From: Symbiodinium natans
Lineage: Eukaryota > Sar > Dinophyceae > Suessiales > Symbiodiniaceae
DNA: 64,000 nt
Assembly: GCA_905221605.1 (NCBI GenBank)
Contig: CAJNDS010001857.1
Span: 62,001-126,000 of the forward strand
Direction: 5' to 3'
Shown here: positions 23,701 to 30,080 of the stretch, one piece after another
Layout of the letters: every line of letters starts with the position of its first letter
How positions within the stretch are numbered: the stretch's first letter is position 1
Program-made: the position numbers and the translations under genes
The notes under the pieces: model-generated
Databases searched by the model: none
The model's input: the letters and a program-made list of their open reading frames with translations, nothing else
What the model was told of the DNA's origin: nothing

Positions 23701-26700
23701 TGTGTCATTAGGGTGTGGGTTTCGGCTGCGGGTTTTCGGGCTTGCGGGATCTTGAACAGTCACCCTAAACAAACTCCTAAACCCCAAACCCTAAATCCTA
23801 AACCCTCCCGGCACCATGAGGACTCCAACTTGGCTCTTCTCAAACTTCTAACTGCTCTCACACACTGCGCCCTCAAACCAAGAACCCCAAGCCCGAAACC
23901 CGAAGCCCCCTTGGCCCGAAGCCCCTTGGCCCGAAAGCCCTAGGCCTTAAGCCCCTGGTTCTTAGTAGGGAATGCTGGAATGAGGGCCTTATATAATTCC
24001 TTCAAGGGTATATATAGGGCCCAACCCAGAGCGCCTCCGGAATGAAGACTGGGTTCCTCGGGGGGAGGCGGCGAAGTTGGCCGGGGGGAGCTACTTCTGC
24101 AAGGGTTTGCGCCGTTCTCACCCCCTCTTTAGGGCTGTGGGGGTTTCAGGGTTTCATGTTTTGTTCTGCTCTTTGTCTGCAACTGTTGCTAAGCCTGAAA
24201 AAAAAGAGCTACCTTCGGCGTTGTTGAAACAACTGCAATGCGCAACCTGCATCCAGTGGTTGGAAAAGTGGGTGATGCTCTAGCCCACACCCGAAGCCTT
24301 GAAATCTGAATGGGGCTGCTCCAAAATCAGGGCACGAGTGTTTTAGGAACCGCAAGAACGTTCTTTTTGAACAACTACCAGATCCTAAGCCGCAAACCCT
24401 ACGCCCAGAACCATAAAACCCAACCCCTTGGTGACATACTAGGTCTGACTGGAGCATGAAGTTGGGAATTTGGGAATTCAGGTTCCCATAGTCTCCCTGA
24501 AAAGGGAATAAAAATACCCGAATTCCCTGATCCCCTAGTAAGAACGAGTGGCCCAATCTTGCACTCCGTCCAAGGAGCTGGATTGGGACATCTACAAAGC
24601 TGTCCACGTACTCAATCTCCGGAACCTGGCATCGGGATGAGTGTGCAAGGGCTCAGGGGTTGGGTTTAGGGTTTAGGGTTTAGGGTTTAGGGTTTAGGGT
24701 TTAGGGTTTAGGGTTTAGGGTTTAGGGTTTAGGGTTTAGGGTTTAGGGTTTAGGGTTTAGGGTTTAGGGTTTAGGGGTTAGGGTTAGGGTTTAGGGTTTA
24801 GGGTTTAGGGTTTCGGGTTTCGGGTTTCGGGTTTTGGGTTTAGGTTGTCAAACACCAAACCCTGAAACCTACAACCCCGAAACCGGACACCAGAAAGGCC
24901 TGCAAATAGCCCAACGTCTATACAAGCCTCAGCGCCAAAAACCCAAACCCCCACATCCCAAGACTTAAACCAACCCCAAACCATATACCTTGGGGTTTAG
25001 GGTTTAGACCCCGAACCCTCAGCCCAAACCCCAGACCCCAGACCCCGGACCCCAACTCCTGCGCCTTCACCTGCTTACTTCGGAGCCCAACACTATACCA
25101 AGGGTTCCTTTTTGGGGTCGGCTACTTTTAAAACAGAACCTAGAACCCCAAAAAAAGCCAAAAGGGCACAACCCTAAACCCCAAAACCCTAAAAACCCTA
25201 AAAACCCTAAAAACCCTAAAAACCCTAAAAAACCCTAAAAACCCTAAAAACCCTAAAAGCCCTAAAACCCTAAAAACCCTAAAACACCATAAAAGCCCTA
25301 AAACACCCTAAAAACCCTCAACAAACCCTCAAAAAACCCTTAAAAAACCCTAAAAAAACCCTAAAAACCCTACAGTGCACCCTAAAAAAGCCCACAGATG
25401 CCTCCACGCTGCGCTCCACCGGCACGGGGACCGAGACCTGAGCTCTGAGAGGTAAAGCGGGGGGGGGGGGGGTTTTAGGGTTTTAGGGTTTGGGTTTAGG
25501 GTTTAGGGTTTAGGGTTTAGGGTTTAGGGTTTAGGTTTCGGGTTTAGGGTTTAGGGTTTAGGGTTTAGGGTTTAGGGTTTAGGGTTTAGGGTTTAGGGTT
25601 TAGGGTTTAGGGTTTAGGGTTTAGGGTTTAGGGTTTGGGGTTTGGGGTTTAGGGTTTAGTGTTTAGGGCTTAGGGCTTAGGGTTTAGGGTTTAGGGCTTC
25701 GGGTTTAGGTTTAGGGCTAGGGTTCAGGGTTCAGGGTTCAGGGTTTAGGGTTTAGGGCTTAGGGCTTAGGGTTTAGGGTTTAGGGTTTCGGAGGGTTCAG
25801 GGTTAGGATTTCTGGGAGGGGGGTTGGGCGTTATGAGTTGCGCATGGGAAGTGGATCCCTCATTCACGGGAAGACATAAGTGGGCTTAGAAGTCGGGTCG
25901 ATACGCTTTCAGCTGGTTACAACCTTTTTAGGGTGCCTATAACCCTGCTTAGAACTAGCCATGTTAGACAACCTACCAGGCCGCGAAGATGTCTTGAAAG
26001 CCTTAGTCTGTAAGCCCCAAGAACTCCCCGGTTCACTTACTGTTGCTTAGTAGGGAAAGAGGAAATGAGGTACCCCATACATTCCCTTGAGGGAAACCCT
26101 AAATCCTAAACCCTTAACCCTTAACCCTAAACCCTAAACCCCCAAACCCCCAAACCCCTAAACCCTAAACCCTAAATTCAGGGCTTAGGGGCTTCGGGAG
26201 CTTGTCTCCGATCAGCTCGGGGGCTTCGGGGAGTGCATGAGCTGAGTGCCAGGCGTGACGATGCTGTTGTACCGGAAGCTGCGGTTTAGGGTTTAGGGTT
26301 TAGGGTTTAGGGTTTAGGGTTGAGGGTTGAGGGTTGAGGGTTGAGGGTTTAGGGTTCCAAAACGCTACAGCCCCACATCCCCGGGTTTGTGACATAGGGT
26401 AAAGGGTTTCGGGTTCAGGGTTTTGGGTTAGGTTCTACGGGTAGTTCTACTGCTCGGACGCGACTGTTGCTCAGAAGTCTTGCCCTGCGCATGTTTTGGG
26501 TCTAGGAAAACTGGGCTTTGGGTGTGAGCGGTGTAGGCTCAAAGGGTTTAGGGTTTAGGGTTTAGGGTTTAGGGTTTAGGGTTTAGGGTTTAGGGTTTAG
26601 GGTTTCCTCAGGTTGGAAAACCCGAGCCCTAGGATTCATTGTACAGGGTTTCTGTGGTAGATAGGTTGATATGGTGTCACCTACAGACAATCACTACATG

Positions 26701-29700
26701 TTATGAAATGATACAGTATCCAAACAAAATTACAATCCATAACATGTTTCTAGAGAAAGCTATCTTGGAGGTTCATGGGTCGGGCTACAAGTACCCGAAA
26801 TACGGTTATAGCCGGTTATAAATATTGTTACCCAACTTATCACCCTACTTATAACTAAGCATAAACCTCCAAGTTTGGTATAATGTTGGACCTGGTTTAG
26901 TGGGGGGGCCTCCTCTAGAAAGTCACTTTGGTTGAATTATTCAGGACATCCTGACTGTTTGGGGGTCCCTCTTTAAAGTCAAAAGGTTCCCGAATCCGCC
27001 CTAGTTTTTTAGGAATTTGGGGCTTGTTTCGGCCCGGAGGCTCCGGCTTAAAGCCGGGCCTTATGATTTTAAAGCCGGACCTTGTGATTTTAAAGGCCGA
27101 CCTCATCCATTCCGACCGGCCCGAAACCATGAATTCCCTTTAAGAAACCATTTGAAAAAATTGGTTTCGCTGCTTTATGTCAAGGCCGCGGCCCGGAAGC
27201 TCCGAATTTGGAAAAAGCCTATGGATCCCTTTGAAAATTCATATAAACTCATCCCGGATCCCTTGTCGATTCGCGTGGATCCCTCTTAAATACATACAAG
27301 CTCATCCCTTTTAAATTCATATGGAGCCCTTTTAAATCTATCTAAACTCCTCCCTATTCAAATCATGTAAAATCCCGGGGCTCATTATAGAGGGCAAAAT
27401 CCAGCCTCGACTGTTCAGGGGGGGGGGGGGGGGGCACACAGTAAACAGGGTTCAGCATCCTTATGGGGAACGCATGTAGGGTTTACCTATAGGGCTCAGG
27501 CTGCATGGGGGCACTCCATCGCTGGGGACGTGGTGTTGAAGCCGGAGGTTTTCAGCAAAGCCCTAGGGGTGGGGGGCGGGGGGGGGGGGGGGGAATACAG
27601 GGAGTCTCTAAAACCTAAACCCTAAACCCTAAACCGCTCTTGAGAAGGCGACGGTTCAGGGAGGTGGCTAAGGAGCCACAGGGAGCACTTGGAGTGTTAG
27701 GGATTGGAATAAACATTATTGTACTATGGTCATGTCAGATGATATTGTATATTGACCATCCTAATAATACTATTTTTATGTCATAACATGATTATACAAA
27801 ATACGATGGCGTTGTCTTATTATTTTGCTATGTGACTATATTCATATGCTTATATTGTGCCAAAAGTGCCTACAACACTTGGACCCTCCTCCCTTGCGGA
27901 CATGTTGATTGAAGTTTCGGGCTTAGGGACCCCCCTCGGACCTCAAGCAACTTGAAGGTCGAGACGAGGGTATGGATTACGCTTTCGGGTTTAGGGTTTA
28001 GGCAAGCCCTAGCCATCAAACCCTAAACCCTAAACCCTAAACCCTAAACCCTAAACCCTAAACCGTCGTTGATCTCGCCCCTGCCCAAACCTCCACGGGC
28101 TCGTCCACATACTCAATCTGGGGCACCTCGACAGTCCTTCGGGTTTAGGGTTTAGGGTTTAGGGTTTAGGGTTTAGGGTTTAGGGTTTAGGGTTTACAGT
28201 AGGGTTTAGGGACCTAGGGTTTGGGGCTTAGGGTTCACCGCCTTTTTTAGTTTAGGGTTTGGGGTTTCATGGTGTAAGGTTTGCGGTTTAGGGTTTTGGG
28301 TTTGGGGTTTAGGGCTTATGGTTCAAGCTTTCAGGTACAATTACAAAGGGAGGAACGCTTGACGGAAAGCAATATCATATACTGTATAAAGGATTGTACA
28401 TTCGTTGTGTAATACGACATACATATCTATCTATCTATCTACCTCTCTACCTATATAGTCTATATATATATATAATATTTTTGGAGTTCTGTATCGCCTA
28501 CTTCCCTTTGATTGAGGGTTTGAAAGGTTTTGGGGTTTCAGGGATTGGGGAGAGGTTTAGGGCCTGGGGTTCAGGGGTTCCTTCCGCCCCTGAAACCCTC
28601 AAGCCCCAACCCAGGCAGTCGACGGCACTCTGGGGTTTAGGGTTTAGGGTTTAGGGTTTAGAGTTTAGGGTTTAGGGCTTAGGGTTTAGGGTTGAGGGCT
28701 CATCGGAAGCTCTTTCTGATTTCTTTTTAGCCGCCGTGTTTTAAGCTGTAAGCCTTACTTGGGCAGAGGCCCCCGCATGAGGGAATGAGGGCCCTAGATA
28801 ATCCCTCAAAAGGTATTTCTAGCGCCCTCTTTCCCTCATCCCCTACTAAGAACCAGCCAGGAGCTGCAGCAGAACCCCAAACAAACTACCGAAATCCCCA
28901 ACTGCCACCCCTGTATCAGGAAGCCCGAAATTATACCCTACAGCTGGGAGAAAGACCCGAAGAACTCTGACAGGGATCCTGATGATGAATTCAGGTGCAG
29001 CCCTAAACCCTAAACCCTAAACCCTCAAGCCCTTATAAGGCTCACCCAGACCCAGCCGTGCCTATCCACCTTCTGCGTGACGGGCACGTAGTTCTCCTTC
29101 TGCACTGGGACTTCGACCTTCTGCCAGGTGGTAGTTTTAGGGTTTAGGGTTCAGGGTTTAAATTTAGGGTTTAGGGTTTAGGGCTTTAGCCCTTGCTTGG
29201 AGGTTCATGGGTAGATATAATTAGGGTTATAAGTCGGATAACTCAGGGCACTGAGAACCCTACTTACAAGTACCCATGAACCTTCAAGTGGGGTTTGAGT
29301 CTATTTGAGAATTTTAAAGATAGGGCTTCAGGGTATGCAGTTGCGGGGTTTAAGGGCTTCAGGAGTTCAGGGTTAAGATTTGGTCTTCAAATATCAGGCG
29401 CTGAATGGGGCTGAGGGGCTTCAGGAGTTTTGGGCCGACTGGCAGTTGAGGCTTTACGGTTTAGGGTTTAGGGTTGCTGTTGCCAGTTGCGGATGGTAGG
29501 TGAGTATGCTTCGAGCCTGTGCAAACGGACGTGGGGGATTAGGGTTATATCCAAGCCCTAAGTATTTACCCTGAACCAAAAGAACACCAAAACCTATCCC
29601 GAAATCCGTTCGTTCGGCCGGGATCTATATTTTGGGGGGTTTCATGATATGTGGGCATGGTCCAGTGCCGTCCTTCTGCTACGGGTAGTAGGGAGAGCTT

Positions 29701-30080
29701 ATCTAAAATTCTCGCCTCAGCGGTATGAGGGGGGTGCGTGTCAGTGGCTTTGGCGCCCAGGGCGCTGGTTTTTCTTGGCTGCGCCTCTGAGGGTTCGCTT
29801 CCGAGAAGGGGGTGCTGCTTGGGACAGCGGTGAGCAAAAGGGCTTCGGGTTTTGGGCCTGCAAGTCCTTGTCGTAAGCAAGACCCCCTAAGTCAGAAACA
29901 GCGAGGTGCGGTAAGATCTCACAGCAACTGCATGGCAGAGCCGTCAACGACGCAGAAGTGGGGCCCTTCCGGCAATACGCGGCCTTCAGCACTTTTGGCT
30001 TCGGGCTTTCGGGGCTTTGCGGGGCTTTCCGAGCCACAAACCCCGTAATCCCCCCAAGAGAGTTTTTGTGTGGCGTACCC
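8688..30080 (-). CDS. Alveolin-like (IMC/cortical) protein gene 2
   Basis: Alveolins are the shared cytoskeletal proteins under the cortical membrane sacs of alveolates. They are recognised by irregular tandem repeats such as EVPVVKHVEKVVEVPQ. Twenty-one minus-strand micro-exons (29117 down to 8688) each encode one such unit. They join in frame with mainly GC and GA donors, giving runs such as KKVE-VPQVQVVEKVVE and DDKP-VHVPVQRV. Four exons before them (30080-29396) give a non-repeat, proline-rich leader whose splice phases also match. Start and stop are not identified; islands at 8340-8068 could be the C-terminal end. One intron (15487-12015) hosts another gene. The family call is firm; exact exon ends at some joints are inferred. 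Confidence 0.8.
9815..9849 (-). CDS. Alveolin-2 repeat exon 20
   Basis: VPQVQVVEKVV plus two bases. The acceptor is CCCAG|G and the donor is GC (GCCGGG). It joins exon 21 as VVE-VPQMES. Confidence 0.8.
10643..10669 (-). CDS. Alveolin-2 repeat exon 19
   Basis: 9 codons, VIHVEKKVE, phase 0 to 0, with a GC donor (GCCAGC). It joins exon 20 as KKVE-VPQVQ. Confidence 0.8.
11176..11212 (-). CDS. Alveolin-2 repeat exon 18
   Basis: KEVEVPVIKHVD, the canonical alveolin string. The acceptor is GGCAG|G and the donor is GC (GCAGAG). Confidence 0.85.
11371..11700 (-). pseudogene. Broken coding fragment inside an alveolin-2 intron
   Basis: Two overlapping frames look coding: RLEVDVDMVLGCLPPFVVER upstream and RPIVHETACFLESRRVLLSH downstream. 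They differ by a frameshift. The first part has a DNA-level relative at about 21436-21477. This looks like a decayed copy of a dispersed element; family unknown. Confidence 0.4.
11986..12014 (-). CDS. Alveolin-2 repeat exon 17
   Basis: 29 nt, VEVPQVRVV plus two bases. The acceptor is GGAG|G and the donor is GC (GCCATG). It joins exon 18 as VVR-KEVEVPV. Confidence 0.8.
12810..13085 (+). other. Open + strand frames of unknown nature
   Basis: Two overlapping + frames, one with SGDLYNARVPAEFIMHVEAA and one with CEQLYMWLRENGEANCARE, look protein-like but need a frameshift. They lie just downstream of the nested gene. No family is recognised. Confidence 0.3.
13149..13335 (-). CDS. Nested gene exon 4 and stop
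   Basis: 187 nt beginning IRYQQNKPAQHKTVVRRTF and ending SDSDEYL then TAG. The acceptor AAG|G is the outer end of the MITE-F terminal repeat. Confidence 0.6.
13149..14964 (-). CDS. Unknown 4-exon, 495-codon gene nested in an alveolin-2 intron
   Basis: Four exons (14964-14562, 14423-14333, 14202-13396 and 13335-13149) join in phase and total 1488 nt, ending TAG. Introns are short (60-138 nt) with GT donors (GTGGGG, GTAAGA, GTAACA). The protein has no family I recognise. The third exon is a long, mixed-composition, probably globular region with several Trp. The tail is acidic then basic and serine-rich (TSDDDSTEEE, RSSRRAKTS), which suggests a nuclear or regulated C-terminus. The N-terminal start is not defined; an acceptor-like AG lies before 14964. 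Its larger exons and GT-only donors differ from the surrounding alveolin gene, so it may have arrived as an insertion. Confidence 0.65.
13335..13449 (+). mobile_element. MITE-F copy with target duplication ATCTGAT
   Basis: CCTTGGTAGCC ... GGCTACCAAGG inverted ends, flanked by ATCTGAT at 13328-13334 and 13450-13456. It sits across the last exon junction of the nested gene. Confidence 0.85.
13396..14202 (-). CDS. Nested gene exon 3
   Basis: 807 nt, the longest exon in the window. It contains GLFGIFTVSADKFDQWMSTH and LNANMYTVLSVH. The last 18 codons run into a MITE-F element up to the donor GTAACA. Confidence 0.7.
14333..14423 (-). CDS. Nested gene exon 2
   Basis: 91 nt, ASWGLLQLCSLVFGNAGAFV. 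The acceptor is CCCCAG|G after a telomere C-array, and the donor is GTAAGA. Confidence 0.65.
14480..14561 (+). mobile_element. MITE-C copy forming part of an intron
   Basis: Ends CTTGCTTTCGCAAACCCCC. On the minus strand this end is the donor region of the nested gene's first intron. Confidence 0.65.
14562..14964 (-). CDS. Nested gene exon 1
   Basis: 403 nt, one open frame containing VVEWFESVPHLLSQQEWEVC. The donor GTGGGGG is also the terminus of a MITE-C element that makes up half of the following intron. Confidence 0.65.
15488..15529 (-). CDS. Alveolin-2 repeat exon 16
   Basis: 14 codons, VQRMVPQVQKVQKK. The acceptor is CCGAG|G and the donor is GC (GCTTCT). The next alveolin exon is 3.5 kb away, beyond a complete unrelated gene. 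Confidence 0.75.
15690..15802 (+). mobile_element. MITE-A copy
   Basis: CTACTTGGAGGCTCATGGGTAG ... CTACCCACGAACCATCAAGTAG; imperfect inverted ends. Confidence 0.75.
15996..16193 (+). repeat. (TTTAGGG)n array, longest in the window
   Basis: About 28 near-perfect units after a short imperfect start. It lies in an intron of alveolin-2, downstream of exon 15. Confidence 0.95.
16236..16432 (+). mobile_element. MITE-C composite with T/G homopolymer expansion
   Basis: GGGTTTGCGAAGATGGG ... CCCATTTTCGCAAAC ends. The core carries a run of about 14 T then 15 G. Confidence 0.7.
16527..16559 (-). CDS. Alveolin-2 repeat exon 15
   Basis: 11 codons, FVDRVVDVQIP, with a GC donor (GCCCCT). An AG|G acceptor at 16572 would add PCIQ but changes the joining phase. 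Very long TTTAGGG arrays lie on both sides. Confidence 0.7.
16577..16700 (+). repeat. (TTTAGGG)n array
   Basis: About 15 clean units followed by degenerate ones. It forms the 3' end of the intron just upstream of alveolin-2 exon 15. The opposite CCCTAAA tract (16432-16509) lies directly downstream of that exon. Confidence 0.95.
16726..16845 (+). mobile_element. MITE-B copy with a TTTAGGG tract in its core
   Basis: GTTGGGACGTTTCCCCCTT and the inner AAGGACTG arm are present. The core contains about three TTTAGGG units (16767-16794). Confidence 0.7.
16831..16868 (+). repeat. 38-bp perfect palindrome
   Basis: TATACGGGGGATAGGCTTA followed directly by its exact reverse complement. It lies where two MITE-B copies meet head to head. 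Confidence 0.9.
16972..17073 (+). mobile_element. MITE-B copy
   Basis: Diverged ends GTTTGGATGCTCACCC ... GGGGAAACATCCCAAG, with CCTTAATAGGGATTATAGT inside. Confidence 0.75.
17380..17495 (+). repeat. Two-copy tandem repeat
   Basis: AGCTTTAACCCTAA... and AGAAGAAGCCCTGGACCCAC occur twice, about 55 bp apart, just downstream of alveolin-2 exon 14. Confidence 0.8.
17529..17552 (-). CDS. Alveolin-2 repeat exon 14
   Basis: 8 codons, SKQTRRVE, with a GT donor (GTGCCA). If unspliced it reads RRVEVPAA and then TAG (17516-17514). It could therefore instead be a C-terminal exon of a separate alveolin gene. Confidence 0.5.
18031..18146 (+). repeat. (TTTAGGG)n array
   Basis: About 15 units in the intron between alveolin-2 exons 13 and 14. 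Confidence 0.95.
18342..18383 (-). CDS. Alveolin-2 repeat exon 13
   Basis: 14 codons, VKVPVQKLRPVPVQ. The acceptor is CGCAG|G and the donor is GC (GCCTCA); an alternative GTACCC lies 10 nt on. Confidence 0.75.
18868..18957 (+). mobile_element. MITE-C copy
   Basis: Core GGTACC...GGGGTCC...AATCCTACTATTTGGGGTC and right end CCCTATTTTCGCAAACTCCC. It lies in the intron after alveolin-2 exon 12. Confidence 0.75.
19023..19097 (-). CDS. Alveolin-2 repeat exon 12
   Basis: VIRTQKHVEVEQIVYEDEEA and five more residues. The acceptor is CCAG|G and the donor is GTTTCT. Earlier GA donors would trim the acidic tail. Phase 0. Confidence 0.75.
19468..19521 (-). CDS. Alveolin-2 repeat exon 11
   Basis: 18 codons, DRVVEIPVAQTVQVPKAQ. 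The acceptor CTCAG|G follows a pyrimidine tract; the donor is GC (GCTGCA). CCCTAAA lies left and TTTAGGG right. Confidence 0.8.
20082..20117 (-). CDS. Alveolin-2 repeat exon 10
   Basis: 12 codons, VPEIVYKERRLT. The acceptor is GGCAG|G and the donor is GA (GACTTT). It continues into exon 11 as RLT-DRVVEIP. Confidence 0.75.
20234..20282 (-). CDS. Alveolin-2 repeat exon 9
   Basis: FGALPAGVEEKVVGCL. It fits exon 8 (two bases over) and exon 10 (phase 0) with a GA donor (GACAGG). Confidence 0.6.
20375..20630 (+). repeat. Tandem composite repeat
   Basis: Two to three copies of a unit made of CCCTAAACCCCTTTAACCC, TAGGCCCTTTTAAAG and TTTAGGGTTCTTGGG. The TTTAGGG and CCCTAAA parts are inverted within one unit. 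Confidence 0.8.
20658..20695 (-). CDS. Alveolin-2 repeat exon 8
   Basis: 38 nt, EVKKTVEARIRM plus two bases. The acceptor is GAGAG|G and the donor is GTTTCT. Confidence 0.7.
20800..20890 (+). repeat. (TTTAGGGGG)n 9-bp variant array
   Basis: Nine consecutive units with two extra G, flanked by ordinary TTTAGGG units. Confidence 0.9.
21593..21700 (+). mobile_element. MITE-E copy
   Basis: TACTCTTTGCTTAAGAACCCC ... GGGGTTCCTTAAGCAATTAGTA, with CCCTGCATTACCCTTATAAGG in the core. Confidence 0.8.
22208..22252 (-). CDS. Alveolin-2 repeat exon 7
   Basis: 15 codons, VHVPVQRVRQVPMIQ. The donor is GC (GCTCCT). Without splicing, a TAA follows three codons later. Confidence 0.8.
22695..22724 (-). CDS. 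Alveolin-2 repeat exon 6
   Basis: 10 codons, VPKIEFDDKP, with a GC donor (GCCGCC). Continuation in the same frame to 22540 is open but not alveolin-like. Confidence 0.7.
22778..22876 (+). mobile_element. MITE-B copy
   Basis: TTGGATGTTCCCCCTTATAC ... AAGGGGGAACATCCCA, with an inner inverted pair CAGTCCTT / AAGGACTG. 99 bp, non-coding. Confidence 0.85.
23314..23340 (-). CDS. Alveolin-2 repeat exon 5
   Basis: 9 codons, VQKVQKTIE. The acceptor is ACAG|G after a C/A-rich tract and the donor is GC (GCCCCC). Phase 0 to 0. Confidence 0.75.
24563..24625 (-). CDS. Alveolin-2 repeat exon 4
   Basis: VPEIEYVDSFVDVPIQLLGR plus S. The frame stays open to 24213, but the alveolin register suggests an end near the GC donor GCAAGA. 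An earlier GT at 24595 is also possible. Confidence 0.75.
24661..24840 (+). repeat. (TTTAGGG)n array
   Basis: Long array with TTTCGGG variants at the end, at the 3' end of the intron upstream of alveolin-2 exon 4. Confidence 0.95.
25173..25382 (+). repeat. (CCCTAAAAA)n variant array
   Basis: Units with 4-7 A instead of 3, forming the 5' part of the intron after alveolin-2 exon 3. Confidence 0.9.
25396..25437 (-). CDS. Alveolin-2 repeat exon 3
   Basis: 14 codons, VSVPVPVERSVEAS, phase 0 to 0. The acceptor is CTCAG|G and the donor is GTGGGC. The left flank is a (CCCTAAAAA)n variant array. Confidence 0.75.
25473..25797 (+). repeat. (TTTAGGG)n array with variants
   Basis: Clean units, then TTTGGGG, CTTAGGG and TTCAGGG variants in blocks. 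It is paired with the CCCTAAAAA array at 25173-25382 across exon 3. Confidence 0.95.
26770..26874 (+). mobile_element. MITE-A copy
   Basis: GGAGGTTCATGGGTCGGG ... GCATAAACCTCCAAG with the usual TTATAA-rich core. Confidence 0.75.
28064..28136 (-). CDS. Alveolin-2 repeat exon 2
   Basis: TVEVPQIEYVDEPVEVW plus a short tail, a textbook alveolin unit. The donor is the telomere repeat itself, ACG|GTTTAGGG. Confidence 0.85.
28768..28856 (+). mobile_element. MITE-D copy
   Basis: GAGGGAATGAGGGCCCTAGA ... TCCCTCATCCCCTACTAAGAACCAG. The family right end is CTACTAAGAACCAG. Confidence 0.75.
29074..29117 (-). CDS. Alveolin-2 repeat exon 1
   Basis: VEVPVQKENYVPVT, then two bases. The donor is GA (GAAGGT); a GTGAGC donor at 29045 would extend it. 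It joins exon 2 as VTQ-TVEVPQ. Flanked by CCCTAAA (left) and TTTAGGG (right). Confidence 0.75.
29189..29288 (+). mobile_element. MITE-A, complete copy
   Basis: Terminal inverted repeat CTTGGAGGTTCATGGGTA / TACCCATGAACCTTCAAG, about 18 bp, around a 60-bp core rich in AAGTAGGGTTATAAG. It is non-coding and typical of a MITE. Confidence 0.85.
29396..29438 (-). CDS. Alveolin-2 leader exon d
   Basis: 43 nt, RPKTPEAPQPHSAP, proline-rich. The donor is GA (GATATT). It joins in phase to the first alveolin repeat exon. Confidence 0.45.
29484..29516 (-). CDS. Alveolin-2 leader exon c
   Basis: 33 nt, LEAYSPTIRN, in phase with both neighbours. The donor is GC (GCAACA). Confidence 0.45.
29570..29857 (-). 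CDS. Alveolin-2 leader exon b
   Basis: 288 nt, basic and proline-rich, with ARILDKLSLLPVAEGRHW. It is the only frame that fits both neighbours. The donor GTAAAT precedes a 53-nt intron. Confidence 0.55.
29923..30080 (-). CDS. Alveolin-2 leader exon a
   Basis: 158 nt reading ...EGRVLPEGPHFCVVDGSAMQ. The acceptor follows a good pyrimidine tract (CTCAAG|G). The donor GTGAGA starts a 65-nt intron. No domain was recognised. Assignment to the alveolin gene rests on phase and position only. Confidence 0.55.
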
